The notes beneath the pieces were generated by a model, which saw nothing but the letters and a program-made list of their open reading frames with translations, did not search any database and was not told the origin of the DNA. From assembly GCA_964445115.1 (NCBI GenBank), contig CAYUJU010000001.1, positions 1-64,000 of the forward strand: 64,000 bases of DNA, read 5' to 3'. A program made the translations under genes and the position numbers. Source of the stretch: CAIJXJ01 sp964445115. Lineage in GTDB: Bacteria; Pseudomonadota; Gammaproteobacteria; Burkholderiales; Methylophilaceae. Of this stretch, positions 38,128 to 50,294 are shown piece by piece; within the stretch, counting starts at the first letter, position 1, and each line of letters starts with the position of its first letter.

Positions 38128-40406
38128 CCCATGAATTCACCCGCTGTCATGGCATGATGTATGTCCCGGATCAAGCGCATACGCAGGTTGGCGGCTTCCT
38201 GCATGGAGGGGGTGAAGTAACTGTAACGGTTACGTCCGCTACGTTTCGCTGCGTACATGGCCTGGTCGGCGTTTTTGAGCAGGTTTTCGACGCATTCCGC
38301 ATCCTCCGGATACACCGTGATGCCGACGTTGGCGGAGATGTAGGCCTGATCTGCCCCCAGTAAGAACGGGCGGTTCATGGCGTCGATGATGTTCTGAGCG
38401 ATCTGACCGATGTCGGAAATGTCGTTGAGTTCGGGCAGGATGACGGTAAATTCATCTCCACCAAGCCTGGCGACGCTGTCGGATTCGCGCAGGCAGGCCT
38501 GAATACGCCTTGCTGCCTGGATCAGGAGTTCATCCCCCATATGATGGCCGAGCGTGTCGTTGACCTCCTTGAAACGGTCAAGGTCCAGAAAAAGCAGCCC
38601 CAGCAAGGCCCGGCCACGATGCGCTTTCTTGAGCTCCTGTTCCAGCCGGTCGTTGAACAAACGGCGATTGGGTAACTGGGTCAGATTGTCGTAGTTGGCC
38701 TGGTTCCAGATGAGCGCTTCGGCCTGCTTGCGTTCCGTAATGTCGGAGAACAGCGCGACACGGCGGTGCACTGCACCATCGTCACCGTAGATGGTATTGA
38801 TGGTCAGCCATTCGGCATATTCCGATCCATCCTTACGTCGGTTCCAGATTTCTCCTTGCCACTGGCCTGTGTTTTTGATGGCAGTCCACATGGCGTGATA
38901 GAACGCGCGGTCCTGGCGCCCGGAGCTCAGGATGCCGGGATCGTGGCCCTGAACTTCCTCAAAGGTGTAACCGGTGACGGTTGTGAACGCCGGATTGATG
39001 GCGATGATGCGATTTTCCGGGTCGGTGACCAGCATGGCTTCCGCGCTATTCTGGTAGACGAGCGTGGCCAGTTGCATCGCTTCCCCCGTCAGGCCGCGCT
39101 CGATCGCGATGCCTGCCAGGTGGGTGGAATGATCGATTAGCTCAATGTCCCTCTGATTTGGGGAGGTGGGTTGACGATGATAGATAGCGAAGCTGCCGAT
39201 GACTTTGCCGTTTGTGCCGATGATTGGATTGGACCAGCAGGCAGCCAGTCCGGCGCGTTTGGCGACCTCCCGGTAGGGCGCCCAGTAAGGGTGAGTCTGA
39301 ATGTCCTCGACAATGACCCGTTCACCGGTAAGGAGTGCGGTACCGCAAGATCCTACGCCAATGCCGATTTTGAGGCCGTTGATGGCATCGTTATAGAAGG
39401 CTGGCAGGCTGGGTCCGGCCCCGACCTTCATGTGATTCCCGGTATCGTCCAGTAACTGGATGCCGCACAACGCTGCCGGGTTTTCTTGTTCGACGCTGAG
39501 TGCGATAGTCGAGAGTACCTGCCCCAGAGGAGCGCCCTTGGCCAGCAGTTCCAATACCTCGCCACGAGCGTGTTCGCGCAACTCGGAAACCTTGATCTCC
39601 GTGATGTCTTGCGCCAATGCCAGGCGCGCCGGTTTTCCATGGTACTCCACCGTGTGGGAGCTGATCTGTACCCAGAATAGTTCGCCGTTCTTGCGGTGGT
39701 GTTTCCAGGTCGAGGACGAAGCCTCTCCGGCAGGATCACTGGCCGTGGTTTCGACGAACGCCTTCAGGCGAGGCAATTCTTCATGTTCATAAATGTCGAT
39801 GAGTGTGAGGCCGGCAGCTTCCTCGCGCGTGTACCCATATTGCATGAGGGCCGCATCGTTGACGGCCAGCAATGCCAATGATTCCGGATCATAGATGCCC
39901 ATGGCCACCGGGTTGGATTCGAATAGCAAGCGATAGTGTGCCTCGGCTTTGCGTAACTCGTCTTCTGCCTGCAGTCTGCGGGTGACATCGTGCGCGAGGA
40001 CGATGCGGGCAGGTCTGCCGTCATACACGACAGGGTGCGCTTTCACCTCGATCCAGACGGCGCTGCCATCTTTCTTGCGATTGCGTACCGTGACGGTTGA
40101 AGTCCTGCCGGGATGTTGCATTTCCTCAATAAGATGGGCCTTGAAATGCTCCAGATCTTCCGGGAAATAGAGGTCCAGTGCCGAGATGTGGTCGGCATCC
40201 TCTCGTGAGTATCCATACAGTTCCAACCCCGCGTCGTTGAAGGCGAGGAACTTCATGGTTTCGGTGTCAAAGACGGCGATGGGTACCGGGCTGGCGTCGA
40301 ACAGCAGGCGGTAACGCTGCTCGACTTCTTGCAACGCATCAGGCGTTGCTGGCGTTTCGAGAGATTGTGTCCCGCTCGAATGGTCTGGAGATCGCGGAGT
40401 TGCCAC
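37992..40406 (-). CDS. PAS-PAS-GAF-PAS-GGDEF sensor, N-terminal part (frameshifted from EAL)
   Basis: A cytoplasmic c-di-GMP signalling protein with PAS domains at about 28-145 and 155-270, a GAF domain at about 280-435, a third PAS at about 445-560 and a diguanylate cyclase domain with GGDEF at 649-653. An RxxD inhibitory site (RESD, 640-643) lies five residues before it. After AMTAGEF (about 758) the frame leaves the family pattern and ends in an unrelated basic tail, while the EAL domain continues in another frame (37405-38127). The intact protein would have about 1,000 residues. No membrane segment is visible. Confidence 0.88.
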   Translation of the reverse strand: MATPRSPDHSSGTQSLETPATPDALQEVEQRYRLLFDASPVPIAVFDTETMKFLAFNDAGLELYGYSREDADHISALDLYFPEDLEHFKAHLIEEMQHPGRTSTVTVRNRKKDGSAVWIEVKAHPVVYDGRPARIVLAHDVTRRLQAEDELRKAEAHYRLLFESNPVAMGIYDPESLALLAVNDAALMQYGYTREEAAGLTLIDIYEHEELPRLKAFVETTASDPAGEASSSTWKHHRKNGELFWVQISSHTVEYHGKPARLALAQDITEIKVSELREHARGEVLELLAKGAPLGQVLSTIALSVEQENPAALCGIQLLDDTGNHMKVGAGPSLPAFYNDAINGLKIGIGVGSCGTALLTGERVIVEDIQTHPYWAPYREVAKRAGLAACWSNPIIGTNGKVIGSFAIYHRQPTSPNQRDIELIDHSTHLAGIAIERGLTGEAMQLATLVYQNSAEAMLVTDPENRIIAINPAFTTVTGYTFEEVQGHDPGILSSGRQDRAFYHAMWTAIKNTGQWQGEIWNRRKDGSEYAEWLTINTIYGDDGAVHRRVALFSDITERKQAEALIWNQANYDNLTQLPNRRLFNDRLEQELKKAHRGRALLGLLFLDLDRFKEVNDTLGHHMGDELLIQAARRIQACLRESDSVARLGGDEFTVILPELNDISDIGQIAQNIIDAMNRPFLLGADQAYISANVGITVYPEDAECVENLLKNADQAMYAAKRSGRNRYSYFTPSMQEAANLRMRLIRDIHHAMTAGEFMGCTFNPSSRSVAARSTRRKRCCAGTTLHTASSALPLSSRLPRIPA

Positions 40407-40566
40407 GGTGTGCCCGATGGAATTGCACAGGCCCCCAGTTTACCATTCGTCTTGCATCGCTTGGCAAGCATGTTAGTGAGGGACCATGGTGAGCATCACG
40501 GCTGGGCCCGCACCTTGCACGGGATTCTGCAAAGTACCGGTGCGATAGATGCCCGTGGCAGGCGCT

Positions 40567-40591
40567 AAGAAAACGGCCCCAGTGGGGCCGT
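40567..40591 (-). terminator. Terminator after the first rhlE-type gene
   Basis: ACGGCCCC (40573-40580) pairs with GGGGCCGT (40584-40591), loop AGT. On the minus strand it is followed by TTTTCTT. It lies 26 bp beyond the helicase stop codon. Confidence 0.8.
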
Positions 40592-40616
40592 CGAGGTTGT
40601 GGGCAACGCTAGGGGT

Positions 40617-41981
<1,365 letters not shown>

Positions 41982-42091
41982 AGGTCTATTTTCTCTTGAG
42001 AGGCAAATGAAAAAGGGGACGACAGGCCCGTCGCCCGCACTGGCGGTTGTGAAGGTTCCATGTGTCCCCATGCTTCATGATTTGTCCTCGA

Positions 42092-43429
42092 TCAGGCGAA
42101 ATTGCGGTTAGGGCGCTTGCCGAAGGACTTTTCGCCGTCACGACGCTTCTCGCCGCCGAAACCATGGTTGTTGCCATGGTTGCCGGCACCCTTGAAGCCG
42201 TTACCCTTGTTGCCCGGCTTGCCGTGCTTGTTGGCCGGATGGCCGCTGTTGCGCGGACGATCGCCGAACTTGTGCGGCTTGGGCTGCTGGATACGCTTCG
42301 GTTCCAGGCCGGCGATCACGGCTGCTTCCAGACGTTGGCCGGTGAACTGCTCGATCTTGCGCAGCTGGTAACGTTCGGCATGCGAGGCGAAGGAAATCGC
42401 GATGCCGCTCTTGCCGGCGCGGCCGGTACGGCCGATACGGTGCACGTAGTCCTCGGCGAACTTCGGCAGGTCATAGTTGATGACGTGGCTGATGCCGGCG
42501 ACGTCGATACCGCGCGCTGCCACGTCGGTGGCGACCAGCACGTTGATATCACCATGGCGCAGCTTGGTCAGCGTGCGGTTGCGGGCGCCCTGGGTCATGT
42601 CACCATGCAGTGCGGCGACCTTGTGGCCGGCTGCGTGCAGATCTTCTGCCAGCAGGTCGGCGTGGCGCTTGGTGGAGGTGAACACGATGGCCTGGTTCAT
42701 GCCCGGTTCAATCAGCAAATGCTCGAGCAGCTTGTTCTTGTGGCCCATGTCGTCGACCATGTGCAGGCGTTGCTCGATGTGCTCGTGCTTGGCCTGTTGT
42801 GCGGCGATCTGGATCACCTTTGGGTCGCGCAGCAGTTGCTTGGCGATGCGGGCGATTTCACCCTCGAAGGTAGCGGAGAACATCAGGGTCTGACGCTCAC
42901 CCGGCAGGGCAGCGGTAATGCGCTCGATGTCCGGCATGAAGCCCATGTCCAGCATGCGATCGGCTTCGTCCAGCACCAGCATCTGCAGGCGGGAGAGGTC
43001 GATGCGGCCACGTTCCATGTGGTCGATCAGGCGGCCGGGCGTAGCAACCAGGATATCCAGCGGCTGCGACAGCAGCTTGTTCTGCAGCGGGTAGGGCATG
43101 CCGCCGACGATGCTCACGGTACGGGCACGGATGAACTTGCCATATTTGCGTGCGGCATCATTCACTTGTTGTGCCAGCTCGCGTGTCGGGACCAGCACCA
43201 GAATGCGCGGGCCGCGGCTGCGGGAAGGGTGCGGGGTGGCCAGCAGGTTCAGTGCGGGCAGCGTAAAGGCGGCGGTCTTGCCGGTACCGGTCTGGGCGGA
43301 GGCCATCAGGTCGTGGCCAGCCATGACTTCGGGAATCGCCTGGGCCTGAATCGGCGTAGGTTCGGTATAACCGGCTTCCTGCAGCGCGTGGAGGATAGAC
43401 GGATGTAATGCTAGATTTTCAAAAGACAC
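42092..43429 (-). CDS. rhlE: DEAD-box RNA helicase, RhlE type (second copy)
   Basis: A 445-residue DEAD-box helicase beginning MSFENLALHPSILHALQEAGYTEPTPIQ. It has motif I AQTGTGKTAAF, DEAD in LVLDEADRMLDMGF, SATFEG and HRIGRTGRAGKSG. The tail from about 385 is a Gly/Asn/Lys/His-rich basic extension (HGKPGNKGNGFKGAGNHGNN) typical of helicases that need added RNA affinity. It is only partly similar to the neighbour at 40617, so it is an old duplication or separate acquisition. Stop to next start: 110 bp. Confidence 0.93.
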   Translation of the reverse strand: MSFENLALHPSILHALQEAGYTEPTPIQAQAIPEVMAGHDLMASAQTGTGKTAAFTLPALNLLATPHPSRSRGPRILVLVPTRELAQQVNDAARKYGKFIRARTVSIVGGMPYPLQNKLLSQPLDILVATPGRLIDHMERGRIDLSRLQMLVLDEADRMLDMGFMPDIERITAALPGERQTLMFSATFEGEIARIAKQLLRDPKVIQIAAQQAKHEHIEQRLHMVDDMGHKNKLLEHLLIEPGMNQAIVFTSTKRHADLLAEDLHAAGHKVAALHGDMTQGARNRTLTKLRHGDINVLVATDVAARGIDVAGISHVINYDLPKFAEDYVHRIGRTGRAGKSGIAISFASHAERYQLRKIEQFTGQRLEAAVIAGLEPKRIQQPKPHKFGDRPRNSGHPANKHGKPGNKGNGFKGAGNHGNNHGFGGEKRRDGEKSFGKRPNRNFA

Positions 43430-43717
43430 AGAGTTTCCTTAAACATTTAGGAATGGTAAATACGCAAGCAGGCTCCATTCCGTCCGTATGACGAAACAGT
43501 GCGCAGAATTCTTTACAGAGAGAGATTCTTACCGGCGCTCGGGCATAGCCACTAACCGGTAATCAAGAAGAAGTATTCAGAACTTCTGGAGGGTCAGGGC
43601 GATGAATCGTCAGCTGCAGGGCAACCGAAACGAAGTGCGCAGTATACGCACATTCATCAGCGTGTCAAAGGTTTTGTGTTAGAATGCGCGACTTTTTTCT
43701 GACAGAGAATCAAATAC
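43430..43717. other. 288-bp divergent spacer between the helicase gene and typA
   Basis: No gene is supported. A TAGAAT-type -10 (43680-43685), about 32 bp before the typA ATG, is the best promoter hint on the plus strand. On the minus strand, the helicase would have a long leader if its promoter lies in the distal half; long leaders are common for cold-regulated helicases, but I see no clear cold-shock element. Confidence 0.4.
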
Positions 43718-45535
<1,818 letters not shown>

Positions 45536-45562
45536 TCTGGATATTGCAACTTCCGATAATTC

Positions 45563-45597
45563 AACAAAAAACCCGGCATTGCCGGGTTTTTTGTTTT
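45563..45597. terminator. Terminator after typA
   Basis: AACAAAAAACCCGGC (45563-45577) pairs with GCCGGGTTTTTTGTT (45581-45595), loop ATT. Symmetric, so it can also end the convergent M48 gene transcript. Confidence 0.92.
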
Positions 45598-45615
45598 ATA
45601 GCACACGGGATTGAG

Positions 45616-46521
45616 TCATCGGTTTTTCAATGGGTAGAGCCGGTTTTCCAGTGTCTTGCCGGTTGTGATCTTGTCCAGCCGATTGCCGGTCGCTTCCCCC
45701 AGTCTTGCCAAACGCTCGTCCGGATGCGGGTGCGTCTTGAACAATAAGGCGACGCTGCTGTCATCCTTGCCGGTGTGGCCGATCTCGGCTAGTACGGCAG
45801 GCAGGCCGTAGGGATCGTAGCCTGCGCGGCCTGCCAGGACGACGCCGATGCGGTCCGCCTCGAACTCGGCATCCTTGTCCAGGCTGCGGGCACAGATTTC
45901 TGCGCCGCTGCCGATCAGTTTCTGCACCGTGTTGTTGTCCTTCGCGACCCGCTCGCCCAGCAAACTGGCGCCCAGACTCAGCAGTTGCTGCTTCTGGATC
46001 ACCTTGAGGTGATGCTTCTTGATGACGTGGCCGATCTCGTGGCCCAGCACCCCCGCCAGATCGGCCTCGCTGGAGAGTTTGCGATACAGGCCCTTGGTGA
46101 TGATGACGTAGCCGCCGGGGGCAGCGAATGCGTTGATATCTTCGCTTTCAATGACGCCGAAATGCCATGGCAGGTCGGGGCGCTCGCTTTGCGTTGCTAC
46201 CCAACGGCCGACCTGGTTGACGTATTGCTGCAGTGCGTCATCCTTGACCAGGGGGGCGGCGCCGAGCAGGTTGCCGGTAATTTCGCGCCCGAGCTGGATT
46301 TCTTCCGCCTGCGAGGGTTTCTTGAGGTTGAACGCAGGCGATTTGGATTCCGTCGCACTTCCGCTCGCGATGGTCGCTGCGGGTGCATTCTCTTGCGATT
46401 GCGGCGAAATCTGCTGTTCTACGGCGCCCTTGAGCGTTTTGCCGAGATCGAAGGCGTGGGCGGGCAGTGCGGCGAGTAGCGCGGACAGCAACAGGCTGGT
46501 GCGCAGGACTGTCATGTTCAT
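45616..46521 (-). CDS. Periplasmic M48 family metalloprotease
   Basis: A 301-residue precursor with a Sec signal (MTVLRTSLLLSALLAALPAHA) and a zinc protease domain: HEIGH in GVLGHEIGHVIKKHH, then Glu in DAEFEADRIGVVLAGRAGYDP and the Pro-HPH segment HPHPDERLARLGE. It resembles LoiP/YcaL/BepA-type envelope quality-control proteases but lacks TPR repeats. The start overlaps the SH3-protein stop by 4 bp, so it is the last gene of the CHASE2 / SH3 / M48 operon. Confidence 0.93.
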   Translation of the reverse strand: MNMTVLRTSLLLSALLAALPAHAFDLGKTLKGAVEQQISPQSQENAPAATIASGSATESKSPAFNLKKPSQAEEIQLGREITGNLLGAAPLVKDDALQQYVNQVGRWVATQSERPDLPWHFGVIESEDINAFAAPGGYVIITKGLYRKLSSEADLAGVLGHEIGHVIKKHHLKVIQKQQLLSLGASLLGERVAKDNNTVQKLIGSGAEICARSLDKDAEFEADRIGVVLAGRAGYDPYGLPAVLAEIGHTGKDDSSVALLFKTHPHPDERLARLGEATGNRLDKITTGKTLENRLYPLKNR

Positions 46522-47030
46522 TGTGCGTTCCCTCCGCTGGCAGGTTTTGGCAGATAGCCAAGTTTGACCGGCTTGAGTCCGCCGGCTGTGGCGAACTGCT
46601 GTGCCTGTTCCTTGCTGACCGTGTAACTTTCGAGCTTTTTCGTCTCGTCTTCGTTGAACTTGGCGGCCTTGAGCTCTTCTTCGTTGAGGCCGCGTACGCC
46701 AGTCGTCGAGACGACCTGACCTGTACCGGCACGTCCGCTGGCAACATTCATCACGCTTGCCGCTTCGTTGGATTTACCGGTGCTGGCGCGTTTGACGGAG
46801 AGCAACCGCACCCATCCGCTGGCCTTAGGAGCCTTGACCTTGAGCCAGGCGCCTTTTTTCTCCAGGATCACCAGTTTGTCGTTACGTGCCATGTTGCCTG
46901 CGGATTTCGCATCGGCAAACGGTTCTGTACGCAGCGTATCTGCCTTGAGCGCCGTGCCGTTTTCGGCGCCATAGGCAAGGCTGGCGAAAACGATCAGTGG
47001 AACGGCGAGCCATTGTCTGTTTGGGGTCAT
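46518..47030 (-). CDS. SH3-like domain periplasmic protein
   Basis: A 170-residue precursor with a signal peptide (NRQWLAVPLIVFASLAYGA) and a bacterial SH3-type domain (about 25-85; LRTEPFADAKSAGNMARNDKLV, WLKVKAPKASGWV), then a Lys/Glu-rich C-terminal part (GLNEEELKAAKFNEDETKKLES). Such domains bind cell wall or protein peptides. The start at 47030 overlaps the CHASE2-gene stop by 4 bp; its stop overlaps the M48 gene start by 4 bp. No catalytic motif. Confidence 0.82.
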   Translation of the reverse strand: MTPNRQWLAVPLIVFASLAYGAENGTALKADTLRTEPFADAKSAGNMARNDKLVILEKKGAWLKVKAPKASGWVRLLSVKRASTGKSNEAASVMNVASGRAGTGQVVSTTGVRGLNEEELKAAKFNEDETKKLESYTVSKEQAQQFATAGGLKPVKLGYLPKPASGGNAQ

Positions 47031-48727
47031 GCCACGGTTTCCTTTACTTGTTGATCGGGACGTTCGAGTCGAATGACGGCCTGCGCGAACAGGATGCGCC
47101 ATTGCGGCCCGAGCGGCTGGGTGCCATTGAGCTGGCCATCGTGCAGGGAGTAACGCGCGACGGTGCCCGAGGGTAGACCGAGTTGGCGGATGGCTTGCGG
47201 GAGCGCGCTGGCGATGGCGTCGGACTCGTGGCGGGCATGCTCGGTCAGCGGTGCTCCCGAAGGCTGTGACCAGGTGACGACGACCATGTCGCCGAACAAG
47301 CCCCAGATGCCGCTCTGGGTGCCCTTCAGCAGTTCAACCTTGTCTGCGTGCAGGGCCAGGCTTTCGATCTGGCGTTTCAGTTTGGCCATCAAGGCATCCC
47401 CCGGGGGGATGGGCGATTCGAACAGTATCGGCATCATCTGTACCTGCAGGCCTTCCTGACCGGGCTTGATGCCGACCTCCAGCCAGCGCTGCATGGCACG
47501 GTCGTTGGCCAGTGCATACATTTTGGCGATACTGAAATAAGCCACGGCCCAAGTCACCGGGCCGGTCAGGTCAAGGTAAGTATTGGTCAGGTTGATCCCG
47601 AGATAGGATATCGCCAGCAGGCCGGTCTGCGAGAAGCCGAACAGCCGGGCGAAGCGGTCGCGATCGACGTTGCGGAAGAACGCGGTTGCCGTGGACCAGA
47701 TCAGCAACAGGCTCATCAGTACGTACAGGGTGGACCCACGCGGGAAATGCAGGTAGTCGCCGTGCTGAATGTTGTCGATCGCGGTCGCCAGGATCTCGAC
47801 TCCGGGGTGGATCTTGGCCATGGCTGTCGCCTTGAGGTCGAACAGGCTGGGTGCGGTTGAGCCGATGATGACGATTTTTCCGGTAAATTCGTTTTGCGGG
47901 CGCTTGGGCACTTTGGCCGTCATGTCAAGGTACACGTCGCTGAAGCTGACGTTGGCGTAAGTAAAGGGGCCTCCACGCCAGTTGATCAGCATGTTCTGTG
48001 GCGGTGGCAAGGAATTCATCGCGGCATAGCTGCCAACCTGGAGTGGCAGCGAGGGCAGTCGCCAGCCATCCTTGTCCTGCCACAGGCGGTATTCGCGCAC
48101 GATGCCGTCGGCATCGGGATAAATGTTGTGGGTGCCGAGCCTGCCCGGTTTCAGGGCGCCCTCAAAGTGCGGAAGCACGACCGCGACCGTGGTATTGCCG
48201 GGAGTGCCTGTGCTCGTATAACGCACCCCGGGAATGGCGGCAGGCGAGAGCTGGCTTAGCGCGTCATGCTCCTGTGGCAAGCGCAGGAAGGGAAAGAAGA
48301 CGTTGTCCGTCGCCTGGACGACGTCGTTGAAATAGGCGTCGCTGTCTGGGTTGTAGATGTCGGCATCGGCGAACAGAATATCGAACACGATTGCCTTGGG
48401 TTGCTGTGCTTCCAGCTTTTCCACGAATTCGCCGAACACCTGTCGCGGCCATGGCCAGCGCCCGTATTCCGGCGCCAGCGCGGCGAGGCTGGCTTCGTTG
48501 ACGTCGACGATCACGATATTCGGGTCTGGCGTCGGTGTCATGACCCGATGGCGGACCATGAAATCGAACGCTTTCTGCCGCATGTTCTCGCCGATGTGGA
48601 AGATCCCGGCATCCAGTAGGATGCCGAGCGTCAGCAAGGCGGCCAGAATGAGGTAGAAATTGTTCTGCAGACGGCGTGTGAAGGACGACGTCCACCGGGT
48701 CATGAAGAATCGAAATCGGGTCAGCAT
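47027..48727 (-). CDS. CHASE2-domain membrane protein without known output domain
   Basis: A 566-residue protein: N-terminal membrane segment (about 24-44), a large periplasmic CHASE2 domain (about 55-335; VIVDVNEASLAALAPEYGRWPWPR, KAIVFDILFAD, GKIVIIGSTAPSLFDLKATAM), three membrane segments (about 335-420) and a cytoplasmic tail of about 150 residues. CHASE2 is usually linked to adenylate cyclase, kinase or GGDEF modules; I see none of those motifs in the tail. It starts a tightly overlapping operon with an SH3 protein and an M48 protease. Confidence 0.88.
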   Translation of the reverse strand: MLTRFRFFMTRWTSSFTRRLQNNFYLILAALLTLGILLDAGIFHIGENMRQKAFDFMVRHRVMTPTPDPNIVIVDVNEASLAALAPEYGRWPWPRQVFGEFVEKLEAQQPKAIVFDILFADADIYNPDSDAYFNDVVQATDNVFFPFLRLPQEHDALSQLSPAAIPGVRYTSTGTPGNTTVAVVLPHFEGALKPGRLGTHNIYPDADGIVREYRLWQDKDGWRLPSLPLQVGSYAAMNSLPPPQNMLINWRGGPFTYANVSFSDVYLDMTAKVPKRPQNEFTGKIVIIGSTAPSLFDLKATAMAKIHPGVEILATAIDNIQHGDYLHFPRGSTLYVLMSLLLIWSTATAFFRNVDRDRFARLFGFSQTGLLAISYLGINLTNTYLDLTGPVTWAVAYFSIAKMYALANDRAMQRWLEVGIKPGQEGLQVQMMPILFESPIPPGDALMAKLKRQIESLALHADKVELLKGTQSGIWGLFGDMVVVTWSQPSGAPLTEHARHESDAIASALPQAIRQLGLPSGTVARYSLHDGQLNGTQPLGPQWRILFAQAVIRLERPDQQVKETVA

Positions 48728-48780
48728 CGCTTCATACTACCAGAAGGGGCGCCGTGCATGCGGCGAACAGCCTGCGTAAC

Positions 48781-50154
48781 TTAGACGAGGTTGTGCAGCT
48801 TGGCGTATCGCTGTGCTACGGTCAGTTGGGCAACCAACAGGCGTGAATTGAGCGGGGTGCGTAACAATTCGTCGGCGCCAGCTTCATAGGCATCTACCTT
48901 GCGGCGCTCATCTTCGAACTGGGTCACCAGCATACAGTAGATTTTTTCGCCTTCGATCGTCCGGCGCAGGGCGCGGCAAAGGCTGAGACCATCCATTTCG
49001 GGCAGCAGCCAGTCGGCGATCAATACGTGCGGTTTGAAACTTGCCACCGCTTCAAGCGCCTTGTTGCCCGTCTCGACCAGGACAGAGTCATGGCCGCCGT
49101 TGGAAAGCACTTTTTTCAGTAGGTTGGCTTGCAGTTCATTGCTGGTCGCGATCAGTACCCGAAGCGCCACGCCAGGCGCTGCAGGGGGCGATGCCGGAAT
49201 CTCTGCCTCGGGAGCGGCTTCCGGTTCGGCAGGCTCGGCAGGTACCGGTGCCACAGCTTTGGGCTGAGCGTGCTTAATCGTGACCTTGATTTCCAGCAAG
49301 GCGCACCAGTCACGCCATTCCAGTTTTGTTTGCTCGACGATGCCCTCAAGCTGCTCCGGGTCCAGTTCCAGCAGTTTGCCAAACGCTTGAATGCGGGAGA
49401 GCAGGGCGTCATCCACTTCGGCTTCCATGCAGGCGCGCGCCAGCAGGGAGGCCAGTTGCAAGGTGTAGGTGATACGCAACGGACGGGAATTCTCCGCGTA
49501 CCCGGAGGACAGCGGGTCCTCGTGGAAGTAAAGCGCGTCGACAAACAACTTGGGAATGCCCCAGTCCTGCAGCATGTACATGCAGATTTCGCGCTGGGTC
49601 AGACCGAAACGCTCCATCTGTGCTTGCTGCAGGGATTTTGACGACACGTCGACAGGCAGGTCAGCCAGCAGTTCGCAATAAGCTTCCGGTCTGACGGTGA
49701 CCAGCGCCAGTTGGCCGATCCCCGACATCAGGCCGCAATTGAACATTTCCGCCGGAGCGGCGACGCGAATGGCCGAACAGATGGCGTGAGCAGCGCTGCC
49801 CATGGCCACGGAATGCGCCCAGAACTGCTCGAAGTCGAACCGCTTGCAGCGTCCATCGCGATAGTTACCGACCAGCGATAACCCGAGCACGACTTGCCGT
49901 ACAGCGTGGATACCGATGAGTACCAGTGTGTCGGTAGTGACGGCGGCGATGGGGCGTGAACGGTTCGGGTTGACGTAGTTCGCGATCTTGATGATGCGCC
50001 CGGCCAAGGCCGGATCGGCCTGGATGGTTTGCGCGAGATCCTTGAGCGAAAGGTTTTCATCCTGGCACAGTTGCATGACTCGCAGCGCAACGCCCTTGGG
50101 GGAGGGAAGGCTCCCTGAAGCTTTCAACTCGTTGAAATCCAGCACTTCACGCAT
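48781..50154 (-). CDS. HDOD-domain protein with C-terminal receiver
   Basis: A 457-residue regulator. N-terminal HDOD domain (about 12-220; LPSPKGVALRVMQLC, TIQADPALAGRIIKIAN) is a catalytically poor HD relative used in signalling. A Pro/Ala/Glu-rich linker (about 300-330) joins a receiver domain with phospho-Asp in VLIADWLLPEMDG. The usual order is receiver first; here it is last. Partner kinase unknown. It is divergent from rmuC. Confidence 0.88.
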   Translation of the reverse strand: MREVLDFNELKASGSLPSPKGVALRVMQLCQDENLSLKDLAQTIQADPALAGRIIKIANYVNPNRSRPIAAVTTDTLVLIGIHAVRQVVLGLSLVGNYRDGRCKRFDFEQFWAHSVAMGSAAHAICSAIRVAAPAEMFNCGLMSGIGQLALVTVRPEAYCELLADLPVDVSSKSLQQAQMERFGLTQREICMYMLQDWGIPKLFVDALYFHEDPLSSGYAENSRPLRITYTLQLASLLARACMEAEVDDALLSRIQAFGKLLELDPEQLEGIVEQTKLEWRDWCALLEIKVTIKHAQPKAVAPVPAEPAEPEAAPEAEIPASPPAAPGVALRVLIATSNELQANLLKKVLSNGGHDSVLVETGNKALEAVASFKPHVLIADWLLPEMDGLSLCRALRRTIEGEKIYCMLVTQFEDERRKVDAYEAGADELLRTPLNSRLLVAQLTVAQRYAKLHNLV

Positions 50155-50245
50155 CAGTGTGTTCCGTCATCCGTGGCGAACATGAGTGTATAAAAAATTT
50201 AAACACGAGTGTCGCACATTATTTCGACAATAAAAACCACCGCGC

Positions 50246-50272
50246 TTAACTGCTAACGGCATAGGCTATAAT
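50246..50272 (+). promoter_or_regulatory. Probable promoter of rmuC
   Basis: TATAAT at 50267-50272, 22 bp before the rmuC ATG. TTAACT at 50246-50251 gives a short 15-bp spacer, so the -35 is uncertain. Confidence 0.45.
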
Positions 50273-50294
50273 CGGCCAAGCACGGAAAAACTTT

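Noticed and set aside
42062..43408. A 448-codon open frame antisense to the second helicase gene
   Set aside because: Valine/Ala/Gly-rich shadow frame; the minus strand carries all helicase motifs.
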